DNA of 64,000 nt, taken from positions 1 to 64,000 of the forward strand of contig NZ_JAVFJK010000002.1 in assembly GCF_030908215.1 (NCBI RefSeq), read 5' to 3'. The translations under genes were made by a program, and so were the position numbers. This DNA is from Sinomonas sp. ASV486. Lineage in GTDB: Bacteria; Actinomycetota; Actinomycetes; Actinomycetales; Micrococcaceae. The number at the start of each line of letters is the position of its first letter. The first letter of the stretch is position 1. Shown piece after piece: positions 49,960 through 57,913 of this stretch. Below the pieces are notes generated by a model, which was given only the letters and a program-made list of their open reading frames with translations, was not told the DNA's origin and did no database searches.

Positions 49960-50486
49960 GAACACGAGCAGCAATCTCAGCCTCCCTCGCCTCCCTCGGC
50001 ATCCTCGCCGTCGGCTGGCAGGCCGGAGCCCAGGCCCTCGAAGCGCAGGCAACCGCCGGCGGGGCCGCAGGGACGACAGGCACGACGGGAACCACCGGAA
50101 GCACGACGGCGTCCGGCACCTCGGGCGCGTCCGGCACCTCGGGCTCCGCCTCTTCGGGGACCTCGTCCGGCACGAGCGCGAGCCAGACGACCGGCTCTCA
50201 GGCCAAGGCCCAGACGACGTATGCCGGGAAGGCCGTCTCGACCAGGTTCGGAAATGTCCAGGTGCAGATCACCGTCCAGAGCGGCAAGATTACCGAGGTC
50301 ACGGCCCTCCACCTCACCGACGCGGAGATGAGGTCGCAGATGATCAGCGCCACGGCCGCTCCGATCCTGCGCTCCGAGGTGCTGCAGGCACAGTCGGCAA
50401 ACGTCCAGACCGTCAGCGGGGCAACCATCACCTCCGATGCCTACCTGACCTCCCTCCAGGCGGCCCTCGATGCAGCCCATCTCTGA
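49956..50486 (+). CDS. secreted FMN-binding domain protein
   Basis: A 176-residue protein with an N-terminal export signal (MRTRAAISASLASLGILAVG), a long Thr/Ser/Gly linker and one FMN-binding domain. VSGATITSDAYLTSLQAAL holds the S/T-GAT-x-T motif that receives covalent FMN from ApbE. Its start overlaps the reductase stop and its end overlaps apbE by 17 bases. So it is likely flavinylated by the next gene product and reduced by the previous one. Confidence 0.9.
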   Translation: MRTRAAISASLASLGILAVGWQAGAQALEAQATAGGAAGTTGTTGTTGSTTASGTSGASGTSGSASSGTSSGTSASQTTGSQAKAQTTYAGKAVSTRFGNVQVQITVQSGKITEVTALHLTDAEMRSQMISATAAPILRSEVLQAQSANVQTVSGATITSDAYLTSLQAALDAAHL

Positions 50487-51621
50487 TCCCACGCCCGTGC
50501 AGGCTCCCGGCGAGCCGTCCCTCCCCGGTTCCGGAGAGCCCGCCCTGCAGGCCAGGACGTTCGTGTGCATGGGGACGGTCGTGAGCCTCACGATCCCCGT
50601 GGGGGCCGGTGCAGCGGATGCAGGCTCGGCTGTTCGTCCTGTGCTGTCAGGCGACACCGACACGGGTTCTAAGGCTTCTACCGCCGGCTCTGCCGCCGCG
50701 CGCGACGCGCAGGCCGTCGTCGACCGGCTCGAAGCGGCCACAGCCGTCGTCGAGGACCAGTTCGCCGGCCTCGACGCGCAGTTCAGCCTCTACAAGCCCA
50801 CCTCAGAGGCGAGCCGGATCGCGCGCGGTGAGCTCTCGCTCATGGAAGCGAGTCCGCTCATGCGGGACCTGTATGCGGACGCCATCCGCTGGCGGCGGCG
50901 CACCGATGGTGCGTTCACGCCCGAGCGGCCGGACGGGCTCCTGGACCTCAGCGGACTCGTCAAGGGCTATGCGATCGCCGAGGCGGGGCGGTCCCTCGCG
51001 GCCCTCGGCCTCACGGACTGGTGCCTCAACGCGGGTGGGGACGTGCTCGTGTCCGGCTCGCCGACACCTCGACCGCCGATCTCCCGGGACGGCGGGCCAC
51101 GCGGGGGCGCTGGGGCCTCCGCGTGGCTCGCGGGAATCGTGGACCCAGGGGATAGGCGCACACTCCTGGGCGCCTACCCGCTGGGTGGAACGGGGGCGGC
51201 CCCGGACTCGGTCATGGACGCGGTCATGGGCGCGGCCCCAGGCATGGGAACCAGCCCCGCGGTGTCCGGCCGCGCGCTGTCCGGCCGCGCGCTGTCCGGC
51301 CGCGCGCTGTCCGGCCGCGCAGTGTCCGGCCGCGCGCCGCGGCTGGCCCTCGCGACATCTGGCTCGGCCGAGCGCGGCGACCACATCTGGACGGTCGGCA
51401 TCCGCCGCGCTGGAGGCGGCGCCCAGCGCCCGGACTTCGTCCAGGTGAGCGTCGCGGCGTCGGACGTCGTCACGGCCGATGTCCTGGCCACCGCCATCGT
51501 GGCCGGCGGCCGCGCGACCCTCGATACCGTCACCGCCCGCTGGGACGTGGACGTGCTCGTCGTCACGCACGACGGCGCGCTGCTCGCCACGCCTGGATTC
51601 CGCGCCCCGAGCGCGGCGTAG
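50470..51621 (+). CDS. apbE: FAD:protein FMN transferase (ApbE)
   Basis: A 383-residue ApbE. DLSGLVKGYAIAEAG, WCLNAGGDVLVSG, RLALATSGSAERGDHIW and the metal-binding DVVTADVLATAIVAGG are in family order. It attaches FMN to threonine of the FMN-binding domain encoded just upstream. Two loops are expanded: VRPVLSGDTDTGSKASTAGS and the five-copy SGRAL repeat. No clear export signal. The end carries a 12-base word copy (51566-51577) within VVTHDGALLAT. Confidence 0.9.
   Translation: MQPISDPTPVQAPGEPSLPGSGEPALQARTFVCMGTVVSLTIPVGAGAADAGSAVRPVLSGDTDTGSKASTAGSAAARDAQAVVDRLEAATAVVEDQFAGLDAQFSLYKPTSEASRIARGELSLMEASPLMRDLYADAIRWRRRTDGAFTPERPDGLLDLSGLVKGYAIAEAGRSLAALGLTDWCLNAGGDVLVSGSPTPRPPISRDGGPRGGAGASAWLAGIVDPGDRRTLLGAYPLGGTGAAPDSVMDAVMGAAPGMGTSPAVSGRALSGRALSGRALSGRAVSGRAPRLALATSGSAERGDHIWTVGIRRAGGGAQRPDFVQVSVAASDVVTADVLATAIVAGGRATLDTVTARWDVDVLVVTHDGALLATPGFRAPSAA
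51263..51337 (+). repeat. five-copy 15-bp tandem repeat in apbE
   Basis: Five near-identical units of about TGTCCGGCCGCGCGC encode SGRAL x3, SGRAV and SGRAP in a loop of ApbE. In-frame, so copy number could vary without frameshift. Confidence 0.85.
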
Positions 51622-51700
51622 GGCGTGTCGGTGCAACGCGCCGGCTGAGGCGCCGGCCTGACTGCCGACCGTGACCAGAAAGGCCCGGGGTTCGGGCGGG

Positions 51701-52144
51701 TCAGTGCCAGTCGCTGATCTGCTGATCGTCCGGGTCGGGCGAACCGGCACCGGACTCGAGCAGCTGTTTGAGGCTGAGCAGATAGGTGGCCCACTTGGTA
51801 CTGCAGTGGTGCATGAACTCGACCGGCTCTGCCCAGCCCTCGTGGGCGAACAGCACGATCGTGTAGTCGCCGGCCTGGCTGAGGTCCCAGCTCACATGGG
51901 TGCCGATCCATTCCGCCGGGCCGTCCACGACCTCCCAGAGGACCTTCTTCCCGGGCACCGACTCGATGACCTTCATGTCGAAGCCACCGGGGACGAAGCG
52001 GAAGGCGATCACGCCGCCCACGTCCGTTTTTCCCGTCGTGTTGCGGGCCCACCAGCCGGAGAGCCCCTCGATCGTTGTGAGCGCCGCGTAGACGTCGTCC
52101 GGCGACGACTTGGCAACTCCGATGCGATGCAGGATGTCGACCAT
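51701..52144 (-). CDS. SRPBCC domain protein
   Basis: A 147-residue AHSA1/START-like protein. DILHRIGVAKSSPDDVYAAL, GLSGWWARNTTGKTDVGGVI and VEFMHHCSTKWATYLLSLKQ fit the fold. It is the last gene of the second ArsR/SRPBCC operon (53647-54051 onwards), 56 bases after its neighbour. Ligand unknown. Confidence 0.82.
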   Translation of the reverse strand: MVDILHRIGVAKSSPDDVYAALTTIEGLSGWWARNTTGKTDVGGVIAFRFVPGGFDMKVIESVPGKKVLWEVVDGPAEWIGTHVSWDLSQAGDYTIVLFAHEGWAEPVEFMHHCSTKWATYLLSLKQLLESGAGSPDPDDQQISDWH

Positions 52145-52200
52145 TTCCGTGTCCTTCTTCTCTGCGTGGGGCCCTCTCTTGGTCGTGGGTCCCTTGGTGG

Positions 52201-52665
52201 CTATCCCCGCGCCTCGAGGATGTCCTTGATCCGCGCGAGGTCTTTGACATTGGCGCGCCGCATCATCGCCTCCATGAGCGGAGCCGTGAGGGCCGCGAAG
52301 CCGCGCGGCGCGCCGTCGTTGCGGAGCGTCATGACCGTGCTTCCGGAGTGGTCAACGGCCCACGTGTAGGTGGTGCGCATCGGGAACGGCCCCTGCGCGG
52401 TCGCCATGACGAGTCGTTCACCGGGCACGAACTCCTCGACGCGGTACGTGTACGCGAGGTCGCGGCCCATGAACCGGGCGCGGAAGTCGATCTCGCTTCC
52501 GACCGCCAGTGGTTTCGGTGTACGCCATACTGCGGAGCGGATGTTCGCGTACCACTCGGGCGCATTGTCCGGATCCGCGGCGTAGGCGGCGACGACGGCG
52601 CACGGCCGCGCGATCGTCGTCGCGACCTCGACATCGACCCGGCGGCCAGCGAGACGTTCAGCCAC
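52201..52665 (-). CDS. SRPBCC family protein
   Basis: About 154 residues from a GTG (52663-52665) that overlaps the upstream stop by eight bases. VATTIARPCAVVAAYAADPD and FRARFMGRDLAYTYRVEEFV suggest a polyketide-cyclase/START-like fold; the end AAYA to MEAMMRRANVKDLARIKDIL gives the C-terminal helix. Second SRPBCC member of the ArsR operon. Confidence 0.78.
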   Translation of the reverse strand: MAERLAGRRVDVEVATTIARPCAVVAAYAADPDNAPEWYANIRSAVWRTPKPLAVGSEIDFRARFMGRDLAYTYRVEEFVPGERLVMATAQGPFPMRTTYTWAVDHSGSTVMTLRNDGAPRGFAALTAPLMEAMMRRANVKDLARIKDILEARG

Positions 52666-53650
52666 GGGAGGCCACCCGCCCGGTGAAGGCAACGAGGCGG
52701 TCGAGTGCGTGAGCGGACTCGTCGACGAGCTTGGCCCCGGCAAACGAGCCACTCGCCCGGACCTGGTCCGTGATGGTTTCCTCGGCGAGCCCGAGGACGT
52801 ATTGGGACAGCTCGGCGGAGACCTCGAGGTCTCGCCCGAGCGCCGACGCGTAGTCCCACGCGTGCACGAGCAGCTCGATGTTGAGGATGTTGGCCACGCT
52901 CGTCGCGGGCATCACGGCGAAGCCCATGTCAACCGTGCCGTCAAGGCCGCGGTGCGCGAGCGCCTCGAGCGTCGGCTGGATGACGACGGCGAGGCGCGCC
53001 TCGGCGTCGAACGTCACCGACGAGGACGGGAATTCAGCAGGGAACTGGGCGCCTATGGCCGTACCGATGCTCACGATGCTCCCGTGCAGGTGGTCGGTGA
53101 GGGCAGCGACGTTGAAGTCCTCGCACGGCGTGGGGCGCGCGGCGGCGTCGGGCGTCACGGCGGCGAGTACCCGGTCGAGGACGGCGAACGATGCGTCCGC
53201 GCCCGCGATCTGGTCGAAGTGCTCGGGCTGGACCCACACGTCGAGGCCTGCATCGCCCGTCCCTGCAAGTGCCGCAAGACGGCCGAGGTAATGCGTCCAC
53301 CCCTGGGCGTGATCCTCCTCCTGCGCTGGGCTCAAACCAGCGTGGACGAGGGTGAGGTTCGTGCCGCCCTCGGCAGGCTCGAGCGTGATGGTGAGGTCCG
53401 AGGACCCGGGCGGCACCTCTCCGTGGCCCTCCCAGCCGAAGGCGAAGGCGATCCGGCGCCCGGGCTCGACCTCGGTGACGGTGCCTGCGGCGTAGGCGCC
53501 GGGGACAACGGTCCAGCGGAAGTCCCCGCCTGCGCGCAGGTCGATGCGGGAGGTGATGGTCATCCAGCGGCGCAGGCGCTCGGGCTGGGTAACGAGGCCG
53601 AACGCCTCGTCCGGAGTGACGGGCAGGAACACGGTCTGTGCGAATGTCAT
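52658..53650 (-). CDS. SRPBCC / TIGR03086-type (DinB-like) fusion protein
   Basis: A 330-residue two-domain protein. Residues 1-125 form an AHSA1-like SRPBCC domain (PERLRRWMTITSRIDLRAGG, GGTNLTLVHAGLSPAQEED). Residues 140-330 form a TIGR03086/DinB-like metal-binding helical domain (TPCEDFNVAALTDHLHGSIV, NILNIELLVHAWDYASALGR) seen in mycothiol-dependent enzymes. Overlaps ArsR by four bases and the next SRPBCC gene by eight. May be a thiol-dependent transferase or maleylpyruvate-isomerase-like enzyme (inference). Confidence 0.85.
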   Translation of the reverse strand: MTFAQTVFLPVTPDEAFGLVTQPERLRRWMTITSRIDLRAGGDFRWTVVPGAYAAGTVTEVEPGRRIAFAFGWEGHGEVPPGSSDLTITLEPAEGGTNLTLVHAGLSPAQEEDHAQGWTHYLGRLAALAGTGDAGLDVWVQPEHFDQIAGADASFAVLDRVLAAVTPDAAARPTPCEDFNVAALTDHLHGSIVSIGTAIGAQFPAEFPSSSVTFDAEARLAVVIQPTLEALAHRGLDGTVDMGFAVMPATSVANILNIELLVHAWDYASALGRDLEVSAELSQYVLGLAEETITDQVRASGSFAGAKLVDESAHALDRLVAFTGRVASRG

Positions 53651-54051
53651 GACGGTCCTTCGGATGGGGTCTGGCCTTCGGATAGGTTCTGGCCTTCGGA
53701 TGGGGTCTGGCCTTCTGATGCGGTTTGGCCTGTAGGCCCTGGAGCCGGACCGGACGCCGCGAGGGCGTGCGCGTCTGCGACCAGGAGGTTGAGCTCGTTC
53801 GTCCAGAACACGGCTACCTGCTCGTGCAGGCGGGCCATGCCCTTGGCCGATAGCCGATAGAGCCGGTTGCGGCCCTCCTTGCGGACCTCGACGAGGCCCA
53901 CCTCCGCGAGGAGGAGGAGGTGCTGGGAGATGGCGGATCGCGTCGCCGCAAAGCGATCAGACAGCGGCGTGACCGCGGACTCCCCTGCCGCGAGCAGCTG
54001 GAGGATGCGGCGGCGCGTAGGCTCCGCAGCGACTTCCAGGAGATCGGGCAT
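53647..54051 (-). CDS. ArsR-family transcriptional regulator
   Basis: A 134-residue winged-helix repressor. EPTRRRILQLLAAGESAVTP, FAATRSAISQHLLLLAEVGL and RKEGRNRLYRLSAKGMARL follow ArsR order. The tail is a degenerate repeat of SEGQTP units, coded by imperfect 18-bp repeats (53660-53730). It controls the SRPBCC operon that follows it and probably itself through the 24-bp palindrome in its promoter. No ribosome site; leaderless. Confidence 0.9.
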   Translation of the reverse strand: MPDLLEVAAEPTRRRILQLLAAGESAVTPLSDRFAATRSAISQHLLLLAEVGLVEVRKEGRNRLYRLSAKGMARLHEQVAVFWTNELNLLVADAHALAASGPAPGPTGQTASEGQTPSEGQNLSEGQTPSEGPS

Positions 54052-54057
54052 GAATAT

Positions 54058-54087
54058 ACGTTAGCCATCACTAACGTATTAAGTCAA
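54058..54087 (-). promoter_or_regulatory. leaderless ArsR promoter with 9-bp-arm operator
   Basis: Minus strand TTGACT (54082-54087), 18-base spacer, TAACGT (54058-54063), six bases, ATG. The palindrome ATACGTTAG-CCATCA-CTAACGTAT (54056-54079) covers the spacer and -10. Confidence 0.7.
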
Positions 54088-54131
54088 CGGGTCGGAGGGA
54101 CATGCCTTCGGTCCAGTGCCTGGAATGAGCT

Positions 54132-54899
54132 CTACAGGCGGGTGAGGATGGGGTACTTCGGGCTCAGGCCGTCGCCCGAGGAGCGGCCCGTGAGCCGGCG
54201 CATGACCCAGGGCCCCGCGAACTCGCGGACCCACACGGCATTGGCCCTCAGCTGCTCAACACGGCTGAGGACGGGCAGCTCCGGCATCTCTGGGACGTCG
54301 GCGAGGCCCTCGTGCTCGAGGACGCTGAGTACCCGGTTGGCCATCGTCGCGTGGCCGAGGGAGGACATGTGCATGCGGTCGGTGTCTCACATGCGCCAGT
54401 CCTGGAATTCATGGAACCGCCAGTAGTCAACCAGCGCTGCGCCGTGGCGCTCGGCGATCCAGCGGACCTGCTCGTTGTAGATCGCGGTCCGTCCGCGCAT
54501 GGCTCCGAAGACCTTCGAGGAGCCTGCGTCGAACCCAGTGAAGAGGAGCACGCGGACCCCCGCCCCGACGAGCCGGGCGACCGCCGCGTCGTAGTCCTCC
54601 AGCAGCGCGTCGATGTCTACCTTGTGCCGCAGGATGTCGTTCCCGCCCGCATAGAGCGTCACAAGCGTGGGCCGCAGCGCGAGCGCCGGCTCGATCTGCT
54701 CGGCCAGGATCGCGCGGATCTTGCGTCCGCGGATCGCCAGGTTCGCGTAGCCGGTTGCAGGGTCCGCAGCCTGGAGCTGCTCCGCAACCCGGTCGGCCCA
54801 GCCCCGCACGCCGTTCGGGCGGGACGCGTCCGGATCGCCCACGCCCTCGGTGAACGAGTCGCCCAGAGCCACGAAGCGAGTGGTGAAGTCGACGCTCAC
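54132..54899 (-). pseudogene. SGNH/GDSL hydrolase with in-frame TGA
   Basis: A SGNH-fold esterase that starts with GTG 54899 coupled to the MarR stop: TTRFVALGDSFTEGVGDPDA (nucleophile Ser), YANLAIRGRKI and LYAGGNDIL. At 54387-54389 the frame has TGA where homologues, to my knowledge, read WDTDRMHMS; the frame then continues intact through DTDRMHMSSLGH, which contains the catalytic Asp-x-x-His, to 54132. One base change (TGG to TGA) thus removes the catalytic end. Real nonsense mutation or sequence error. Confidence 0.85.
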
Positions 54900-55543
54900 G
54901 GTGTGGCCTCGCCGTCGTGCGTCTCGGCTTCGGCAGCGGGCGCTGTCGTCCCGGCGGGCGCTGTCGTCCCAGATGTCAGCTCGGCGGCCCCAGCCGGCGC
55001 CGCCCTCCCGGCTGGCTCTGTCGCCCCAGCCTGCGCAGCCTTGGGACGCTCGCCCTCGATCCGGACCTGGTCCCGGAAGATCCAGTGGTCCGCCTGCAGC
55101 TTGCCAACAATCTTCTCCGCGATCTCGGCCAACCGGGCCACGTCCTGCGGGTCGAGGGGGTCGAGGACGATCTGCCGCACCCGCTCCACGTGGTCGGGGG
55201 CGAGGTCCACGATGGTTTCCCACCCGGCGTCGGTCAGATGGGCGGTGGTGACGCGGGCGTCGTCGGGCGAGGGGCGGCGGTCGATCCAGCCGCGTGCCTG
55301 GAGCTTGGTCACAACGTGCGAAAGCCGCGACAGCGACGACGAGGTGCGCGATGCCAGCTCCTTCATCGGGAGCAGACGCCCTTCGGCCTCGGAGAGCATC
55401 GCGAGGACGTTGTAGTCGAACAGGGAGAGCTTGTTCAGCTGGGTCAAGTGGGCATCCAGTGCAGCAGGCAGGAGGGTGCTCACGCTCAACAGGGCCAGCC
55501 AGGCCCGGCGTTCTTCGGCGGTCAGCCAACGGGGTTCCGTCAC
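54896..55543 (-). CDS. MarR-family transcriptional regulator
   Basis: About 215 residues. LSLFDYNVLAMLSEAEGRLL, MKELASRTSSSLSRLSHVVT and GWIDRRPSPDDARVTTAHLT are the MarR winged-helix pattern. The long C-terminal tail (PAGRAAPAGAAELTSGTTAP) is low-complexity and ends AEAETHDGEATP with a 12-base word copy at 54910-54921. GTG 55543 is preferred to TTG 55552. It could read the TAGTTG-N6-CAA sites at 8.6 and 30.0 kb, but that is only a guess. Confidence 0.88.
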   Translation of the reverse strand: MTEPRWLTAEERRAWLALLSVSTLLPAALDAHLTQLNKLSLFDYNVLAMLSEAEGRLLPMKELASRTSSSLSRLSHVVTKLQARGWIDRRPSPDDARVTTAHLTDAGWETIVDLAPDHVERVRQIVLDPLDPQDVARLAEIAEKIVGKLQADHWIFRDQVRIEGERPKAAQAGATEPAGRAAPAGAAELTSGTTAPAGTTAPAAEAETHDGEATP

Positions 55544-55662
55544 GGATACCAAGCATAGGCTGTGAACATCCTGAACCGGCTGCGCGGACCGTTCCGCGCG
55601 GGCTGCCGCGGGCCCTAGCCTGACGTCGCAGGCTCCACCGACCCCAGCGCGAAGGAACAGCC

Positions 55663-56985
55663 ATGGCTCCAGGACTCGCCGGCATCGACCACATCGTGGT
55701 CCTCATGCTCGAGAACAGATCGTTCGACCACATGCTCGGCTACCTCTACCACGGCTCGGGAAACGTCTCGCCGAGCGGGGCGCCGTTCGAGGGGCTCACG
55801 GGCACCGAGAGCTGCCCTGGCACAGACGGCAAGCCCGTGCCCGTCTACCCCATCGCCCCGACCACCCCGGACGCGTACTTCATGCCCGGCGCGGACCCGG
55901 GCGAAGGGTTCGCGAAGGCCAACAGCCAGCTCTTCGGGACCACGCAGCCGGCCCCCGGTGCCGCCCCCACGATGACCGGATTCGTCACCGACTACGCCCA
56001 GGCCATCAAGGACAACCAGGCGAAGAAGTGGTACGTGGTCCCGGGAACGGCGCCGAACTGGATCATGGGCTGCTACGCGCCGGACACCCTGCCGGTGCTG
56101 AGCGGGCTCGCGCGCGGATTCGCCGTGTGCGACCACTGGTTCAGCTCCGTGCCTACCGAGACCATGCCGAACCGCGCCTTCACCTGTGCCGGGACGAGCC
56201 AGGGCCACATGGACGACGTCACCAAGTCCTACACCGTCCCCAGCATCTTCGGGCTCCTCGGCCAGCACGGCATCCCGTGGAAGATCTACGGATACAGCAA
56301 GCCGCCGCTCACGCGCCTCAACTTCCCCGACACCCAGAAGGCCCCGGCAGCGAACATCGGCCTATTCAAGGACTTCCAGGCCGACGCTGCGGCGGGGACG
56401 CTCCCGGGTTTCGCCTTCGTGGAACCCAGCTGGAGCTCGACTGGCAACAGCCAGCACCCCAACTACAGCATGGCCGCAGGCGAGCAGCTCATCCTCGACA
56501 CCTACCATGCGCTCCGCTCGGGGCCCGGCTGGGCCAAGACGCTCCTCATCGTCACCTACGACGAGCACGGCGGCTGCTATGACCACGTCCCGCCGCCCTC
56601 GGGTGCCACGCCACCGGACAGCTCCCCAGGCGAGTTCGGCTTCGACTTCACCCGTTTTGGCCCACGTGTGCCCACCGTCCTCGTGAGCCCCCTCATCCCC
56701 GCCGGCACGGTGTTCCGCGTAGCACCGGGGACCACGCCCCTCGATCACACGAGCATCCTCGCCACGGTCGAGCACCGGTTCGGCCTCACGCCGCTCACCC
56801 GCCGGGACGCGGCTGCGCCCGACGTCGGCGCCGCCCTCACGCTGTCTGCCCCCCGCACGGACGACCCCCTCGCCGGCGTCTCCGCACCCACGCAGCCGGC
56901 CCTCCCCGCCGCGCTCGTCGCGACGCCGTCCCACCTCGCCGATGTCCGCGACGAGCTCATGGCGAAGTTCACGCCCGCCGGCTGA
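55663..56985 (+). CDS. phospholipase C / acid phosphatase-like (alkaline phosphatase superfamily)
   Basis: A 440-residue phosphoesterase of the bacterial PLC/AcpA type. The metal and nucleophile motif is LENRSFDHMLGYL near the N-terminus; TYDEHGGCYDHVPPP and LDHTSILATVEHRFG are the later signatures. Family members are usually exported by Tat, but this one has no signal peptide, so it may be cytoplasmic or non-classically located. The ribosome site is GAAGGAACAGCC. Followed by a duplicated 28-mer and a strong terminator. Confidence 0.9.
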   Translation: MAPGLAGIDHIVVLMLENRSFDHMLGYLYHGSGNVSPSGAPFEGLTGTESCPGTDGKPVPVYPIAPTTPDAYFMPGADPGEGFAKANSQLFGTTQPAPGAAPTMTGFVTDYAQAIKDNQAKKWYVVPGTAPNWIMGCYAPDTLPVLSGLARGFAVCDHWFSSVPTETMPNRAFTCAGTSQGHMDDVTKSYTVPSIFGLLGQHGIPWKIYGYSKPPLTRLNFPDTQKAPAANIGLFKDFQADAAAGTLPGFAFVEPSWSSTGNSQHPNYSMAAGEQLILDTYHALRSGPGWAKTLLIVTYDEHGGCYDHVPPPSGATPPDSSPGEFGFDFTRFGPRVPTVLVSPLIPAGTVFRVAPGTTPLDHTSILATVEHRFGLTPLTRRDAAAPDVGAALTLSAPRTDDPLAGVSAPTQPALPAALVATPSHLADVRDELMAKFTPAG

Positions 56986-57005
56986 GAAGGCGCCTGAGGG
57001 CCCGG

Positions 57006-57061
57006 GGGGTCACTGACAGGCGAGGCGCGGAGCGGGGTCACCGACGGGCGAGGCGCGGAGC
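57006..57061. repeat. 28-bp tandem duplication
   Basis: Units 57006-57033 and 57034-57061 differ at two positions. They lie between the phospholipase stop and its terminator; noncoding. Confidence 0.8.
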
Positions 57062-57090
57062 GGACGACGGCGGGCACGCGCCGTCGTCCG
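57061..57090 (+). terminator. terminator built from the 12-base word
   Basis: Perfect 12-bp stem CGGACGACGGCG / CGCCGTCGTCCG with a six-base loop; flanking GAGGCGCG and CGCGCCTC extend it past a bulge. The arm is one base from the recurrent CGCACGACGGCG. Confidence 0.75.
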
Positions 57091-57248
57091 CGCGCCTCCC
57101 TTCTGCTACGGCGCGGCGTAGAATCGAAGCGGCCGACGGTTCTGCGCAACCGGCCGCCGATAGGCGCGGAAGCCAGCTGGGGGGCCAGCTCCGCATCAGC
57201 CTTTGCTGGGGAGGCGCTCCAAGACCCTGCGTCCCAAGAAGCTCCACC

Positions 57249-57752
57249 ATGCGTATCCGCAGATTCCTGTCCATCCTCGCCGTCACCCTCCTCGCCGTTT
57301 TCGCGATCGGCGCGCCCGCTCAGGCCGCCTCTGGCGGCGGCGGCAATCCGCACTTCATCTACGTCAACGCCCAGCTCGTCGGCAGTGACCTCCAGGTGAA
57401 CTTCAAAGAAGCCGGCGTCGGAGCCGGGGCCACCGTGGACGTCACGACCACGGCGACGTTCTCGTTCGTCCTCGGCTGCATCAACGGCGGCTCCAACCAT
57501 CCGAAGGCCTCCAACAAGACCGCTTTCTCGAACACGGTGTCCAAGTCCGAGCCCTTCACCGCCTCCGCGGGCGGCAACGTGATCGCGAGCGAAACGCTCA
57601 ACGCGCCGTCGATGGGTACCATCCTTTCGAATCTGATCTGCCCGCCCGGACAGACCACAACGCTCCTGAGCGCCGCCTGGACCAACCTCAGCGTGACGGA
57701 CACGACGAATGGCATCACAGTCAACGTTCCCGGCACGTGGACCGTGTTCTAG
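57249..57752 (+). CDS. small secreted protein of unknown function
   Basis: A 167-residue protein with a clear signal peptide (MRIRRFLSILAVTLLAVFAI, cleavage after AQA). The mature part is rich in small residues and threonine, with VYVNAQL-like beta pattern IYVNAQLVGSDLQVNFKEAG and two cysteines (LGCINGG, LICPPG) that could form a disulphide. It resembles an actinobacterial family of unknown function. Alone, followed by a terminator. Confidence 0.75.
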   Translation: MRIRRFLSILAVTLLAVFAIGAPAQAASGGGGNPHFIYVNAQLVGSDLQVNFKEAGVGAGATVDVTTTATFSFVLGCINGGSNHPKASNKTAFSNTVSKSEPFTASAGGNVIASETLNAPSMGTILSNLICPPGQTTTLLSAAWTNLSVTDTTNGITVNVPGTWTVF

Positions 57753-57793
57753 GAACCTCTTCTAGGACCGTCCCACACCAGAACCGCGATGCG

Positions 57794-57826
57794 GAGGGCC
57801 GTCCCTGTTTCAGGGAGGGCCCTCCC
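57794..57826 (+). terminator. intrinsic terminator
   Basis: GGAGGGCC-N-TCCCT stem with one mismatch and a five-base loop, 41 bases after the secreted-protein stop. Confidence 0.65.
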
Positions 57827-57913
57827 GTCGATCCCGGCACCATCCAGGCACGGAGGGACGCAGAATCCGATGCCGCGGGAATACGATCGTGATGGTTGAA
57901 TGTTCAAGTGACT

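Noticed and set aside
54387-54389. Selenocysteine codon in the SGNH gene
   Set aside because: The position is expected to be Trp, there is no SECIS-like hairpin, and SGNH esterases are not selenoproteins.
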